Shown here piece by piece: positions 1 through 10,249 of a DNA stretch of 64,000 nt; position 1 is the first letter of the stretch, and each line of letters begins with the position of its first letter. The DNA is taken from assembly GCA_022478985.1 (NCBI GenBank), contig JAKSZP010010607.1:140820-204819 (forward strand). The letters run 5' to 3'. Source of the DNA: Massospora cicadina. Its lineage: Eukaryota > Entomophthoromycota > Entomophthoromycetes > Entomophthorales > Entomophthoraceae. The notes beneath the pieces are model-generated. The model worked only from the letters and a program-made list of their open reading frames with translations, was not told the DNA's origin and did not search any database. The position numbers were made by a program, and so were the translations under genes.

Positions 1-2400
1 CTGCAATTAATTGATCGCATCATGGAAGATAACCTGATTGATAGTGTCACCCGTTGGGTGCATGACAGAAATAGTAAAGATGATGATTAAATGGGAAGTC
101 TACCGCTAGTCACGTTTAAAAATTCAAGAAAATCCTGTGGAGATCCCCAAATATCACCATCTTACTTAGATCTCTAGTGAAGATGCTAAGAATTACTCCA
201 TGGAACAATTAACCCAAGATTAAGAGATACCCACAAAAGGGCATCCTCCGTGGATAGACCTTTCATGAACCTATATGAATCCAGTTCTCTCATAGAGGTT
301 TATAATTAAGTGAAAATCTATCTTGCTATATCATGCAATTTGAATACCTTGAGCTCTTTATATATTATGAAATTACTAGGAGTCCATAATGAGGAACTCC
401 ACCATCATATTAATATTTAAGGGCCTATGTATGGCAAACTATCAGGTATATAATTTAGCATCTAAAAAAATAGAAGACATCCGCCATAGAATTAAAGTGA
501 GCCGTTTCTACATTATTCAACTCCATAATCAAACTGGGTTAAAATTGATTTTGGTGTTATCAAGTATGTGGAGGAAGTTTAAAAGCTTCTTTAAAAGACA
601 TCACGGAGACAAAAGAAAATACCAAGTGTTTATTTGACGCCTTCACTGAAAACTCCATCAATAAGATAGCGAAGCTCATGGCAAAATGGTAGCTCAAGCT
701 TCCACTAGATGTCACTAAGAGGAAGAGGGAATTTTTCATCCTTAAGGCATGTATAAAACAAGCCATACGACGAATTGATGAGCTGGAGGCCCATCAAACT
801 TCTGAGACTTCATCTGTATCTCAAAATATAATTCCTAAATGTTTCATGTTGAGCAGGGTCTGAAATCCTGAGCGGCTCAGGCAACTACTCTTTCCATCGC
901 TGAGTGACTCAACAAACTTAGAACGACTTGAGAGGCAAACCTTCCATTCAGAAAGACATTAACCAAGTCTATCGTCGCCTCAATGAAGCTGAGAAAACCT
1001 GGAATACTCTCACAGAAGAACTAAAAATCAAGACTGACAAGCCTCCTCAGAGCACCAAATGCAAAGAGATGAAGAAGGACTTGAATAGGCGCATTGTAGT
1101 TTTAGAGGATAAGAAAAGCTATTGAGAACAAACCGCTCATTTACTTGCCAACAAATTTATGAATTGGATATCCGCATTAAGAACTTAGAGTATTAAAGTT
1201 GCTCTTGAAAGAAGAATTAATTTAAAGGATGTTACGCCAATACTTACCCTGAATGAAATGGATCAACATCTTAACCCTCTACAGGACCAGATGTGTTGAC
1301 TTAAATTTTAAGATAAACAAATTGATTCAAGAGCCAAAATTCCCGAGTCCAAAGCTCCCAGAGTACATGCCATTACCAGATTAAAGGCAACTTCTTTCAT
1401 GCCTACGTTTAAGGACAAGTTTACACCTGGCGAAGGGAGTATCGCATCTTTTCTCTATGTCTATGAAGCTGTGATGGAAAATGCAATTGACCATCAAAAG
1501 GTTAAGCATATTTTATCTTATATTAAGCTGTATGGCTCAAGAGGTTATGATGCCTCATATAGATGATCTGCATACCTGTAGAGAAGTGAAGGAAGCGTTC
1601 ATCTGAGAAATTGGGTCAAAACAGAGCCTAGATATGAGAAACAGGTTATCATGAGGATTACGCTACGCTCAAATGAGACCCATGCCTAATTTCCTGACCA
1701 CTTTTATATAGAGGCATAAATGTTATTGACCTCAAAGATGCTTACTCTGGACAAGGTCGTAGCTGCCATCATTACTGTTTACATAGCAACCCCGGCCTTG
1801 CTATGCACTTCATATCTATCATAAAGTTTCAATTCCATTTTGGACATTAAAGAAGCTTCGCGTGATATAATCGCCTTATGCAAGACTGAGACCTCCTAAA
1901 ATGCATCCATGATATTTAGAGTGTATACCGAGGAAGAAGTGAAGACTAAGAAGCAGGAAAAGTCACTATGAAACTACTGCAATTAATAAAAACAAACTGA
2001 GGATAAGTGCTTTAAGAAGAGCCAGGCCCTTGCAGAGCAGTGAAAATGAAGGTCGGCTTAGGATTAGGTACCTCTAAAGCTGACAAAAACAATTTACCTG
2101 AAAACAAAACATTAACATTTGATCACTTCACTTGCATTGAAAACAAACCCAATGACGACACTGAAGGGGCCACAAGGACACAGGAGTTTACATTTTAGGT
2201 TTACCCGCTGAGCTCACCATTCTGGACCATTTAAACGCCAAAATATTGATGAAGTTCAGTGTCAGAAAATCGTTTATCAAACAGTGGGCTCCATTAGTGT
2301 GACAGGCCAACCAGTATGGAGACTGTCTGACCCTTGCTATTTCGCCTTAATAGGCGTACAACCCTCTACAAGTTCACGTCCAAACAACCAACACAGCAGA
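1..2400 (+). mobile_element. Ty3/gypsy relic G1 (gag to start of pro), 5' end outside window
   Basis: A heavily broken gag-pro segment belonging to the same family as G7 at the other end of the window. Around 1408-1490 it reads FKDKFTPGEGSIASFLYVYEA, nearly identical to the G7 capsid region at about 58735. Near 1970-2010 lies the wreck of the nucleocapsid knuckle (NYCN then a lone C). At 2190-2240 a frame with LPAELTILDHLNA matches VPAEVEVPDCLNA of G7, just before the protease. The upstream part (389-640) is rich in charged residues, like the coiled-coil N-terminal half of Gag. Gag is the structural protein of the virus-like particle. Many stops and frameshifts mean no product is expected. 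No protease active site or RT is visible before homology ends near 2400. Confidence 0.75.
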
Positions 2401-2785
2401 CTAGCGACTTTACCTTAGCCCCATGGTCCCTCTTGAGTGTGCCCCAGTGAGTCCATGCCCCATCCTGAGCAGCCATGAAACTCCTGCGCTGCACCACCCT
2501 AAAGGCTAGAGGCCAGCAGCACATCATTGTTGGTGGCCGGTTGGCCAGGTTCCTGTCATTTCCTCATAGGGCTGAGTTTGGGAGCTGGTATTGTCAGCCA
2601 CTCCAGATGCACACCCTGCGCCTACTTCAAAGATCTCTGGTCCCACCCCTATCCGCTTTAGTGGCTCTTGCTACTTAAATAAATAGGAAAATGAGCGGAA
2701 GAGAATTTTTTATTTATAGAGAAGGAAGACTTTGTATACTCTAGGTTACTGCGCCATTGAAAACTCCTCATCCATCCAATCTGGA
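2401..2785. other. Unassigned segment with a G+C-rich patch
   Basis: About 2400-2680 is clearly richer in G and C than its surroundings and then runs into an A-rich stretch (ttaaataaataggaaaatg). A 67-codon frame is open from 2475 to 2678, but it resembles nothing I know and has no relative elsewhere in the window. It may be the tail of an unrecognised retroelement. I make no functional claim. Confidence 0.3.
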
Positions 2786-2800
2786 ACCTCAGCCAATTTT
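2786..2800. repeat. Target-site duplication, 3' side of LINE-2
   Basis: ACCTCAGCCAATTTT here matches ACCTCAGCCAAATTT at 8026-8040. Together they frame LINE-2 and fix both of its ends. Confidence 0.8.
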
Positions 2801-2952
2801 TTTATTTAACTGAGGTAAGCTGACCGGGGGATAGACATTACCGAATATACATAAAACTAAGGAAATAACTGATAAATATAAAATTGGGAACCCCAGGGTA
2901 CTCAATTTACCCCATTTGCCAGTGCGACTGCCAGGTATGGGGGGTTGGTACA

Positions 2953-5900
2953 CTACTCCGAGGGGGTTTCCCATGCTATGGAGCAGGTGTGAAGGAAAGG
3001 GTCTGAGTGGAGGAACCAGAGTGGGAACCATAATTCTATGAGCGCTTTTTGCCTTGGTCTCATATATCCATAGAGCCAGGCTTGGAAGTGCTCCAGTAAG
3101 TGGACATGGAATCTGTTAATAACCCCATGAATGGTTGGGACCATGCCCTTGAACGCATCAAATGTAATTGTGTGTATTGTCCACATTGCAATGGATATTA
3201 TTAGGGATTAAAGGGTAGATGGGATTGGTGACTCAATCTGGAGCGCAAAGATACTTTTTGATATTGAAAATTCCTGTTCGTTTTGAATCTTGAGCAGGCG
3301 TGCGACTTCCTGCCATATAGCTTTGGTTGGGGGGCATGTTTCTAGGCGGTGATGTAGGGATCCCTCCCCTCCACATACTGCACATGTTTTGTGGTGGGAT
3401 TTGGAGCGGTCCGCCGTCCTATAGGTCCTTCTCAAACAGTGCCAGGCGTTTGCTCTTATCCTTGGTTGAAGGAGTGGGTGGTGTGTCATTTTTCACATTG
3501 CTTTCTGTGTGGTTAAATCATAGGGAATGTCCAGCATATTTAGGTATTCTATCCTAGCTATGCTTGGGGTTGTTGCGAGCATATCCCTCTGGGGGTGGTT
3601 TTCTGGGTTTCTTAATTTAAATTGGGGGCTGGGTCGTCCCCTACCTGTATAGTACCCATGTTCTCTATGGTCCATCCCATATGTTGGATAGTTCAGAAGA
3701 TATGTTTGAAATGAGGGGAGGTTCCATGCGGACCCATTGCAGTAGTGTGCTTGGCAAGGTATGAAAGTAGTCTTGGTGGACTATGTGGGTTGGTTAATTT
3801 GAGCGCCCGTGCAAAGTTAGTCCTTGCTGCTCTGGACCAATGTTGTTGCGGGAGGTCTGGAGCAAGAATTTCCTTTATCCAGGTACCTAGGATGTGATTG
3901 GCGTGGCTCTCAAAATCTATTAGTCCCATGCCTCCGCTTGAGCATGGGCCAAATAGTGTTTCCATCCATATAGGAGGGTGAGAGCCGAGCCACAGCCAGC
4001 CCTGGATAAGTGCGCAGATTGAAGTTATAAAGGTAGGTGAGAAGGCGATCGCGTGGGCCGGGTACCATAGTATTGGGGTAATGAGCGAGTTAGCAACTAT
4101 AACTCGCCCTATTAATCCTGGGGTTCTTCCATTGAAGGAGGCGACGCGTTTGGATACCCGTTGTAACAGGTTACTTTACATTGTCTCGTTAGCATATCCC
4201 CCTGATTCTAGCCAAATTCCAAGTTGGCGGACAGGAGTGGTGGTGGGAGGTGTTACAAAGGGTTTAAAATTATTGGGTTTTTTCTTCGTGTGTTGGTATG
4301 AGGTTCTGATGTTGTGGCCCAATTGTTTGTGTATTTGCCTAAGAGGATGATTTCTGTCTTCATTTTGTTAAGCGATGCATTGCTCACCTTGAGGTATTCA
4401 TCTAGAGTGCATTCTAGCTGTCGGGCATCTTCATTGTTTGCTATATCTGCTACGCAGTCATCTGCAAAGGCCAGTATCTTGACTGTTGGTTGTCCTTGTG
4501 CGGTTATCCCCATGAGACGTGAGTCAGTTACTTGGAGGAGTGGGTCAAAGCTGAAATTGTATAGCAGTGGGCTGAGAAGATCCCCTTGTTTGAACCCTCT
4601 GTGCGGTTTAATCTTGTTTGTTAGGAATCCAGGGCCGCATACAGCCATGGTTGCAGATTCTGTTAGGAGCATCGCGAATTTTACAAATCTTGGTGGGAGT
4701 TTGAAGGCATGTAGACATTCTTTTAGTATGGCCAGCTAACACGGTCATACAACTTTCCTAATCCAATAAGACTAGGGCACCAGTTGCTTTGGATTGGCAA
4801 ATGTTTGCAACAGGGTGAATGTTGTTCCAGATTGAACGCCCTGGTATAAACCCAAACTGGTTGGGTGATAGGACGTCAGAGGCAATTGCTCCTAATCTGG
4901 CTGCTAAAAATTTTGTTAGAATTTTTGTGTCAGTGTTGGAGAGTGCAATTGGGCGCCAGTTGGCCAGGTCCAACATGTCACCTTTTTTATTTGAGGTTAT
5001 AACGTAGTATTCATGGCCTCCTGGTTTTAGGCGTGTTTCCAACAAGCACTGGTTCATAGATGCCAATAGGAGGGGGGCGATTTGTTGAAAGTATTTTTTG
5101 TAAAATTTGTAGGGTATCCCATCAGGCCCTGGGCATTTCCTATGTGGTGCACCGCGAATTGTGTCCATAGCGTCTCCCATGTAATTAGGGATAGTATGTT
5201 GTAATTTGGTGTTGTACTTTGTATCTCGGCTGTTTGATTAAATTCTTTAATTTTTGGTGAATCTGTTGGCATTTCGCGATATAATTCGGTGTAATAACGG
5301 TGTACTTCCACCTTGACCTCCTCAGGGTTGGTTGCCACGGTGCCATTGGTCTTGCGGACCTGTGTGCACGTGGGCTGGTTTCTGAGGAAGTGGAATTGGT
5401 GGAAAAAGTATGTCAAACAGGTTTCACCTTCCTTTATGAACTTAACTTAGTTTGATATTTTGATTCTGTGTTGGTGTTCAAAGATTAGATTGTTAAGTTG
5501 GGTAGATATTTCTGCCCATTTGCGTCCCCAGTTGGGGCTATAGTCAGACCTTGGAGTATTTATCTCCAGGTGGTCTAGTTCCACCAAGGTACGCTTGATT
5601 GTGGCTGTGTCCGCGGTGTACAGGCGTGATGCAATATGTCAGGTCTTATTGATTAAATCCTTTTTGAAATTTTCCCATGTTCTGATGGGATCCAAAGTGA
5701 ATGGGGCTGTGAATTCTGGGTTCGTAGCCTCATTTTCAGCCCAGTTGGATATCTCAGGCAATTATATGCTTTCCAGGTGAAGCTTTCTCCAAGGCGACAC
5801 CTGTGTGTGGGATTGGGTTGGCGTTAACTGCACCATAACTAATCGGTAATCAGAAAAATTGATTTTTTTTGTAAATTTAGAGATTTTTGAGCGGTGGGAT

Positions 5901-6506
5901 TGCGGGACAAGGATGTGGTCAATGTGACTCATGAATATGAGCGCTCCCTTGCATATGTTGGGCTGCATCATGTGGGGAAGGAGTGGTGAACTGGGGGGAG
6001 AGCATCCTGAGGCCAAGAGATGCCTTCATTGTGCAGAATTCAATGTGTCCAGGTGGGCTTCCCCTGGGATTAGGCCATCAATCCATATTGGGGTTATCCC
6101 AGCAATTGAAATTGCCTAACAAAATGGTATCTGATGGGAGAGTGAGACTATGAATGTTTTCAAAAAATTGTTTTCTCTCAGTTGCAGTGCACAGTGCATA
6201 GACACATGCTATCGAAATTATTTCCTCTTGGCACATAATTGTTGCTACCAAGACTCGACCATGCAAATGTGATGACGAATTTGTGATTTTAAATTTTTTG
6301 TTGTTTTGGACGATCACCCCACAGTGAGGCGTCCATATTGATTGTGATGGTGCGACCCTTGTTGACCAGGATTCTTCTTCCCCTTGTAGACAGTGGGTTT
6401 CTTGGATGGCCAAGATGTCTACAAGAGGTTTTCGCAGGAATTCCAGCTTTTTGGCTTGGGACATATGAGCCCTGACTCCCGCGATTTTTAGCATCCCTAT
6501 TGACAC
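2953..6506 (-). pseudogene. LINE-2 ORF2: endonuclease, reverse transcriptase, C-terminal Cys/His motif
   Basis: The likely start is the ATG at 6506 (MSIGMLKIAGVRAHMSQAKK), which aligns with the LINE-A ORF2 start. The endonuclease shows LAIQETHC (catalytic Glu). The usual Asp-x-Asn motif reads GNFNCW, so the Asp is lost, and the terminal SDH reads SDY. The RT spans about 5180-4253 with WRPIALSNTDTKILT, FGFIPGRSIWNN and RGFKQGDLLSPLLYNFS. The catalytic box FADD is intact at 4457-4468. Between 3965 and 3208 comes the region after RT, ending in CAVCGGEGSLHHRLETC (C-x2-C-x7-H-x4-C, 3334-3384), a motif like those at the C-terminus of L1-like ORF2 proteins. Several frameshifts and stops, for example around 4750 and 5050-5180, break the frame. 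Confidence 0.88.
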
Positions 6507-6606
6507 TGAGGTGCCCGTGGCGCCTCAGGAGCGGTTGGAAGGGCCCTCTGGCCCTATCCCACCGCGGCTCATTCTGGCCATGCTCCACGTCTGTACTCCA
6601 ACTCTT

Positions 6607-7946
6607 TCACTGCCATTTTTTATTGTCCCTTGATCTGACCCAATGATTTATGGGAATTGCGGTTTTTTGCATTTGCATCAACTTTTCCTGCACAGGTCTC
6701 ATGTTTCTGATGCGGATTGTTGATTGGATTCTATATTTTTGAGGTTCAACTTTGGTGAATTGTGCACCGCATTTTCGCCCAAATTGCGGTTGCATTGCTC
6801 CTCAGTATGTGCATGACTGATGTCAATTTGTGACTCGGTAAGGTTACTGTGAAAATTTTTGACCTGGGCATATTGTTCTGATTGTTTGGATAGGTGAATA
6901 TCCAAAATATCCTCCCAAAATTTGTCAGGGGTTAATGGCGGACTCTGCATGTGCCGCTGCTTTGGCCGCTGCTCACTTGCAGCTTTTTGTGCCACTTTAT
7001 GTTCTTTGCATGTAACTGGGTCCACGATAGAGTATAGTCCATCTTCTCCCCAGAGGAATGGGTTGTGACCATCAATTATTTTGGCAAAGTTTTCATTATC
7101 TTAGTCCATTGCTTCCTCACAATAATCATTCTCCATTAAGCCCTCTTTCACAAGGCATGTGTATTCCTTGTGGCCCAGTGAGCCACAGTGGTTGCAAATG
7201 GGTGGTGTGCATTCTGGTGTAACTTGGAATGTGGCTGACTGGCCCCAATCTGTGAAGTGAAATTCTGCTGTGCGGGGAGTTCTGGATAAGTCCTCTTCCA
7301 CTTCTGGGAAGGGGTTGATTATGGCGATAGCTTTGCCCATGCACAGGTTGGGCATCAGGTGAAATCGCTGTAATTTGAGTTGCTGAATTTCTCTGTAGGC
7401 CATGAGACCTTTGCGGAGCTTCTTCAATTACCTTATGTGGAAGGTTGGTGGGGAGTGAGTCAAAAGAAATGAACAAAGCTTTCACTTTGTTTCATCTGGT
7501 GTGCGCAGTGTGCACAATTTATTTGTCTGTGGGAAAGCAATTTCCACACAGACTTTTGCTGCGGCATCAGCTTCATCAGCTGTTTCAAAACAAATATCAA
7601 TCCAGCTGCAGCCCACGTTGTTGGTGGCTACATACACCGCATGAGGGAAAAGTGAGGGCTGTGCCTCACATGTCTTCTCCCACAGGGTCGGTGACTCATC
7701 CCCAAGGAAGAGTCTAATCCCATGTTCCACCTTTGACAAGGGTTAGTTGAGCTGAATGTACATATATTGTGCGTGCTTTACAGTGAATACCATAAACCCA
7801 GATGGTGTCTGGGTTTGCGATTTCTTTGAGGATTGGGTTCCTGGTCCCCCTCCAGGGCATTTCTTGCCCTTAGTTGCACCATTAAGTGCACCGCTTGCCG
7901 TGACGCTTGCCCATGTTGTATTATTTTTATTAATAAAGTCGCCCAT
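6607..7946 (-). pseudogene. LINE-2 ORF1: nucleic-acid-binding protein with CCHC knuckle
   Basis: Reads from an ATG at 7946 (MGDFINKNNTTWASVTASG). The first part is Gly/Lys/Ser-rich. It is followed by a segment with WIDICFETADEADAAAKVC, homologous to WLDLGFKSKKAADEAAAVC in LINE-A, and a second fold-like block (FISFDSLPTNLP ... PNLCMGKAIAIINPF) that resembles the RRM-like region of ORF1 proteins. One CCHC knuckle, CNHCGSLGHKEYTC, sits at 7155-7196. The C-terminal third is Gln- and Asn-rich. ORF1 proteins coat the LINE RNA. There is an in-frame stop near 7742 and a frameshift near 7430-7480. The start is chosen by alignment with the ATG of LINE-A (52480), which also lies about 80-100 nt from the element's 5' end. 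Confidence 0.85.
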
Positions 7947-7987
7947 CTCTCCTGTGTGTGATTATCCAGATTTCTGTTTGAATAAAA

Positions 7988-8015
7988 TTGTAGTAACTAA
8001 ATTGATTGTTACAAG
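7988..8015 (-). other. Hairpin in the LINE-2 5' leader
   Basis: In the element's direction, TTGTAAC is followed about 10 nt later by GTTACTACAA, which can pair with it leaving a small bulge. It lies 11-38 nt from the 5' end, like the perfect hairpin of LINE-A and LINE-B, although the bases differ. Confidence 0.5.
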
Positions 8016-8025
8016 AAAGAAAAAC

Positions 8026-8040
8026 ACCTCAGCCAAATTT
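8026..8040. repeat. Target-site duplication, 5' side of LINE-2
   Basis: ACCTCAGCCAAATTT, partner of the copy at 2786-2800 with a one-base shift in the A/T run. Confidence 0.8.
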
Positions 8041-8560
8041 CAGTCAACCATTGTAGCGTTTCCCTCCAATTCCTCTCATCCTAATCACTGAATATCAGGT
8101 CAACTAATCATCAGCACAAGTTGCCAGTCAGCCATATATAAATTACTATTTTAATAAATTAATTGAGCATCCTTGGCATAAGTCACCAGTTTTATATATT
8201 AGGCAGCAAATTCATAATCATATGATTGATAATGAATATTTCAGCTTACTGCTGGAAAATCTCATAATTGTCTTCACGTGGCAGTTGGCATCAAGATAAA
8301 ATTCCGCCAAACTCAGATTTGAGGAAGCAAAATCATTGTCATATGGTTGATAAGAGTATGTCAACTTTTCACCAGAAATACCCATAATCACCCACGATTT
8401 TGCAGTTGGAACCAAACTAGGAATCCGCCGAACATAACTGATTAATAATTATATAACATTAAATAATATAGAACTAGGCGATTAGCTAACAATCACACCT
8501 GACTAACTGACACCCCTAATTCTGATAGTATTGGGAGGAATCCATATGATTAATTCTTTA
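8041..8560 (-). repeat. LTR-like fragment related to L4
   Basis: The reverse strand carries ACTGGTGACTTATGCCAAGG at about 8165-8190, the same motif that recurs in L4 (28.4 and 33.8-33.96 kb). Two degenerate direct repeats of about 115 bp follow each other at about 8208-8322 and 8323-8440; both contain a catatg-rich start, a gcagttgg block and a ccgcc block. A frame open on the minus strand (8218-8415) lies in this repeat and is probably accidental. LINE-2 sits beside or inside this fragment. Confidence 0.5.
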
Positions 8561-9000
8561 ACACTATGCGTTACATGGTTACCTTGGTGCATAAAGTTTT
8601 TGTCATGTGAAAAAATCCTGATATTTGCTGATTTACTCACCCAGTTGCTTTGTTTTTGCTGTGATTGTGACGCAATAGCATGTTGGTAATAATCCCTCAC
8701 ATGACAATTTATCATCTTAGATGTAAAGACTTCTTTGGGAGTTAATCACATGCATACTGTTCTTTTTTCCATGATCAAGGTTCTCTATTTTCAATGTTAA
8801 TTGGGTTAGTGGCATCAAACTCTAATTTTTACCAGAAATTTCCTGCTATATGCTGGACATTATTTTCATGCAGCTCAGCAATTTAAACATAAGGCGCATT
8901 GTTATAGAAAAACTGGGATGGTTTTGCCCATTACATGATTCCAAACTAGTTTGCATGGCATCAAATCCCCAGTTTGAGTGATTTTGGTTGTCACCTTGGT
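8550..9000 (+). repeat. Ancient direct repeat, left copy
   Basis: Homologous along several hundred bases to 17300-17760. Shared landmarks in order: GTGATTGTGA(C/T)GC, a GTTAA...GGCATNCA block, CATTATTTxxATGCAG, then CA(A)xxTAAGGCGCAT and AACTGGGATxGTT. The spacing is kept. Gypsy G3 lies between the copies. It could be a diverged LTR pair, a duplicated host segment or an unknown repeat. Confidence 0.6.
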
Positions 9001-9598
9001 CAGGATTGTCAAGTAATTATCAATGGTGGGAGCTGGTGACTGATGGACAACCTTGAACCCAGAAAGATGGTCTTTTTGACATTTAAGTGGGCCTATCCAT
9101 AACCTGGGATTCTGATGGTGTCAAGGAAACCTGTCTCAGAATGGCTTTGATACCACAAACCATTTCATCTTTTAAGGGAACAGTCATCTGGCTATGCTGA
9201 ACCGCGTCCCATCCTACTTTCCTGTTGGAGAGAGCGCCTTCCTGGGTGATATAAGAAGACTGTTGCTGGCAGAAGAGTGAGATGGGAGTAAATTCTAACC
9301 AAGTAGGGCATGGTTCCTCAAATCAGGTGGGCTGATTTCAGCAACCCAGCCTAGACTCAACCTCATTGTTTGTCCCTCACCACAAGGAGCCCGGAATTTA
9401 TTTCAGGGTAACTTACCCAGGGCCCAAGGTGACTCATTCCAAAAGCCCTCATGGTGGCAACCTCCTGATTGAGACCCCTTCTTTTGAATTAATGTGATAT
9501 AGGATATTAAATGAATGTATATTACAGCTCCCAAATTGAACATTGATAAGTTGATTACTGAGCATTCTTGATTGGAACGTGACACTAAAAAACGCATT
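9001..9598. other. Unassigned DNA between direct repeat and G3
   Basis: No reading frame, knuckle, RT or RNA gene could be supported on either strand. The sequence is mixed in composition and has no obvious relative elsewhere in the window. Confidence 0.4.
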
Positions 9599-9965
9599 TG
9601 AAGAAATTTATCAGGAATCATAAATTGTACATAAAAATAGAGATGCTTTTTGGATCCACCTCCACTTCTAGTGCCATGTAAAGGATGATATTAATTATTG
9701 ATGTAATGAGGTCTTTGCAAAAAAGAAAATAAGGGCCTTAACTGAGCAGTAGCACCAGAATGACATGGAAGATCCTGATTGTAGGGCACCATGGAAGTCT
9801 TCTTTGCGATGAATCCCAACTTGCCTTATAAATGTTTCCTTTCAATTCAATAAGGTATTTTTTTCATCCCATCTTTTTGACTTCATTGACTGCTACAATA
9901 ATTTATTAGCTTCAAGCCCCATTAAAACTCAGCTTACAATCTAGAGAACTAATAATACACTTAAG
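9599..9965 (+). repeat. G3 5' LTR
   Basis: Begins TGAAGAAATTTATC and matches about 15650-16005 plus 16995-17005. It ends just before the primer-binding site. The exact first base is uncertain by a few nucleotides because the two LTRs have diverged. Confidence 0.65.
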
Positions 9966-9982
9966 TGGTGCTCATTACAAGG
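9966..9982 (+). promoter_or_regulatory. G3 tRNA primer-binding site
   Basis: TGGTGCTCATTACAAGG starts with TGG, the complement of a tRNA CCA end, right after the LTR. It is a decayed version of TGGTGCTCACTACAGGGG found after other gypsy LTRs here. Confidence 0.65.
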
Positions 9983-10249
9983 AGCTTAGAGCTGAACTGT
10001 AAAGACATCTATTATGAAAAAAACAATACTAACCAAGAAAGTCAATCTACTGACCAATCAGGAAATGTAAATCAATAGAGCAAACCACTGAAAAATAAGT
10101 TGACTCCTTTAAAACTTAAATCTTAAAACTTTGGGCCACTTATTAGTTCGCCCAACCCTTTGCTGATTAAGCTCATTAACAACTTCATTATTAGAACATC
10201 AGTAAAATTATTCAGCAATTACTGTATGCTATATAGTCTATATGGGGTC

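Larger units (their letters stand above)
2801..8025 (-). mobile_element. Full-length LINE-2 (L1-like non-LTR retrotransposon)
   Basis: A 5.2-kb LINE on the minus strand bounded by near-perfect 15-bp TSDs. In its own direction it has a leader of about 80 nt with a hairpin, ORF1 (7946 to about 6607), ORF2 (about 6506 to 2953) and a 3' tail ending in GTCAGCTTACCTCAGTTAAA plus A-rich DNA. Layout and length match LINE-A and LINE-B in this window (5.26-5.27 kb), but the sequence is a separate family. Its tail is almost the same as that of elements S1 and S2. Stops and frameshifts are scattered through both ORFs, so this copy cannot be autonomous. LINEs copy themselves by target-primed reverse transcription using the ORF2 endonuclease and RT. 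Confidence 0.9.

Noticed and set aside
2475..2678. 67-codon frame as a small gene
   Set aside because: No homologue in the window, no signal for expression, and its length is expected by chance in a G+C-rich patch.
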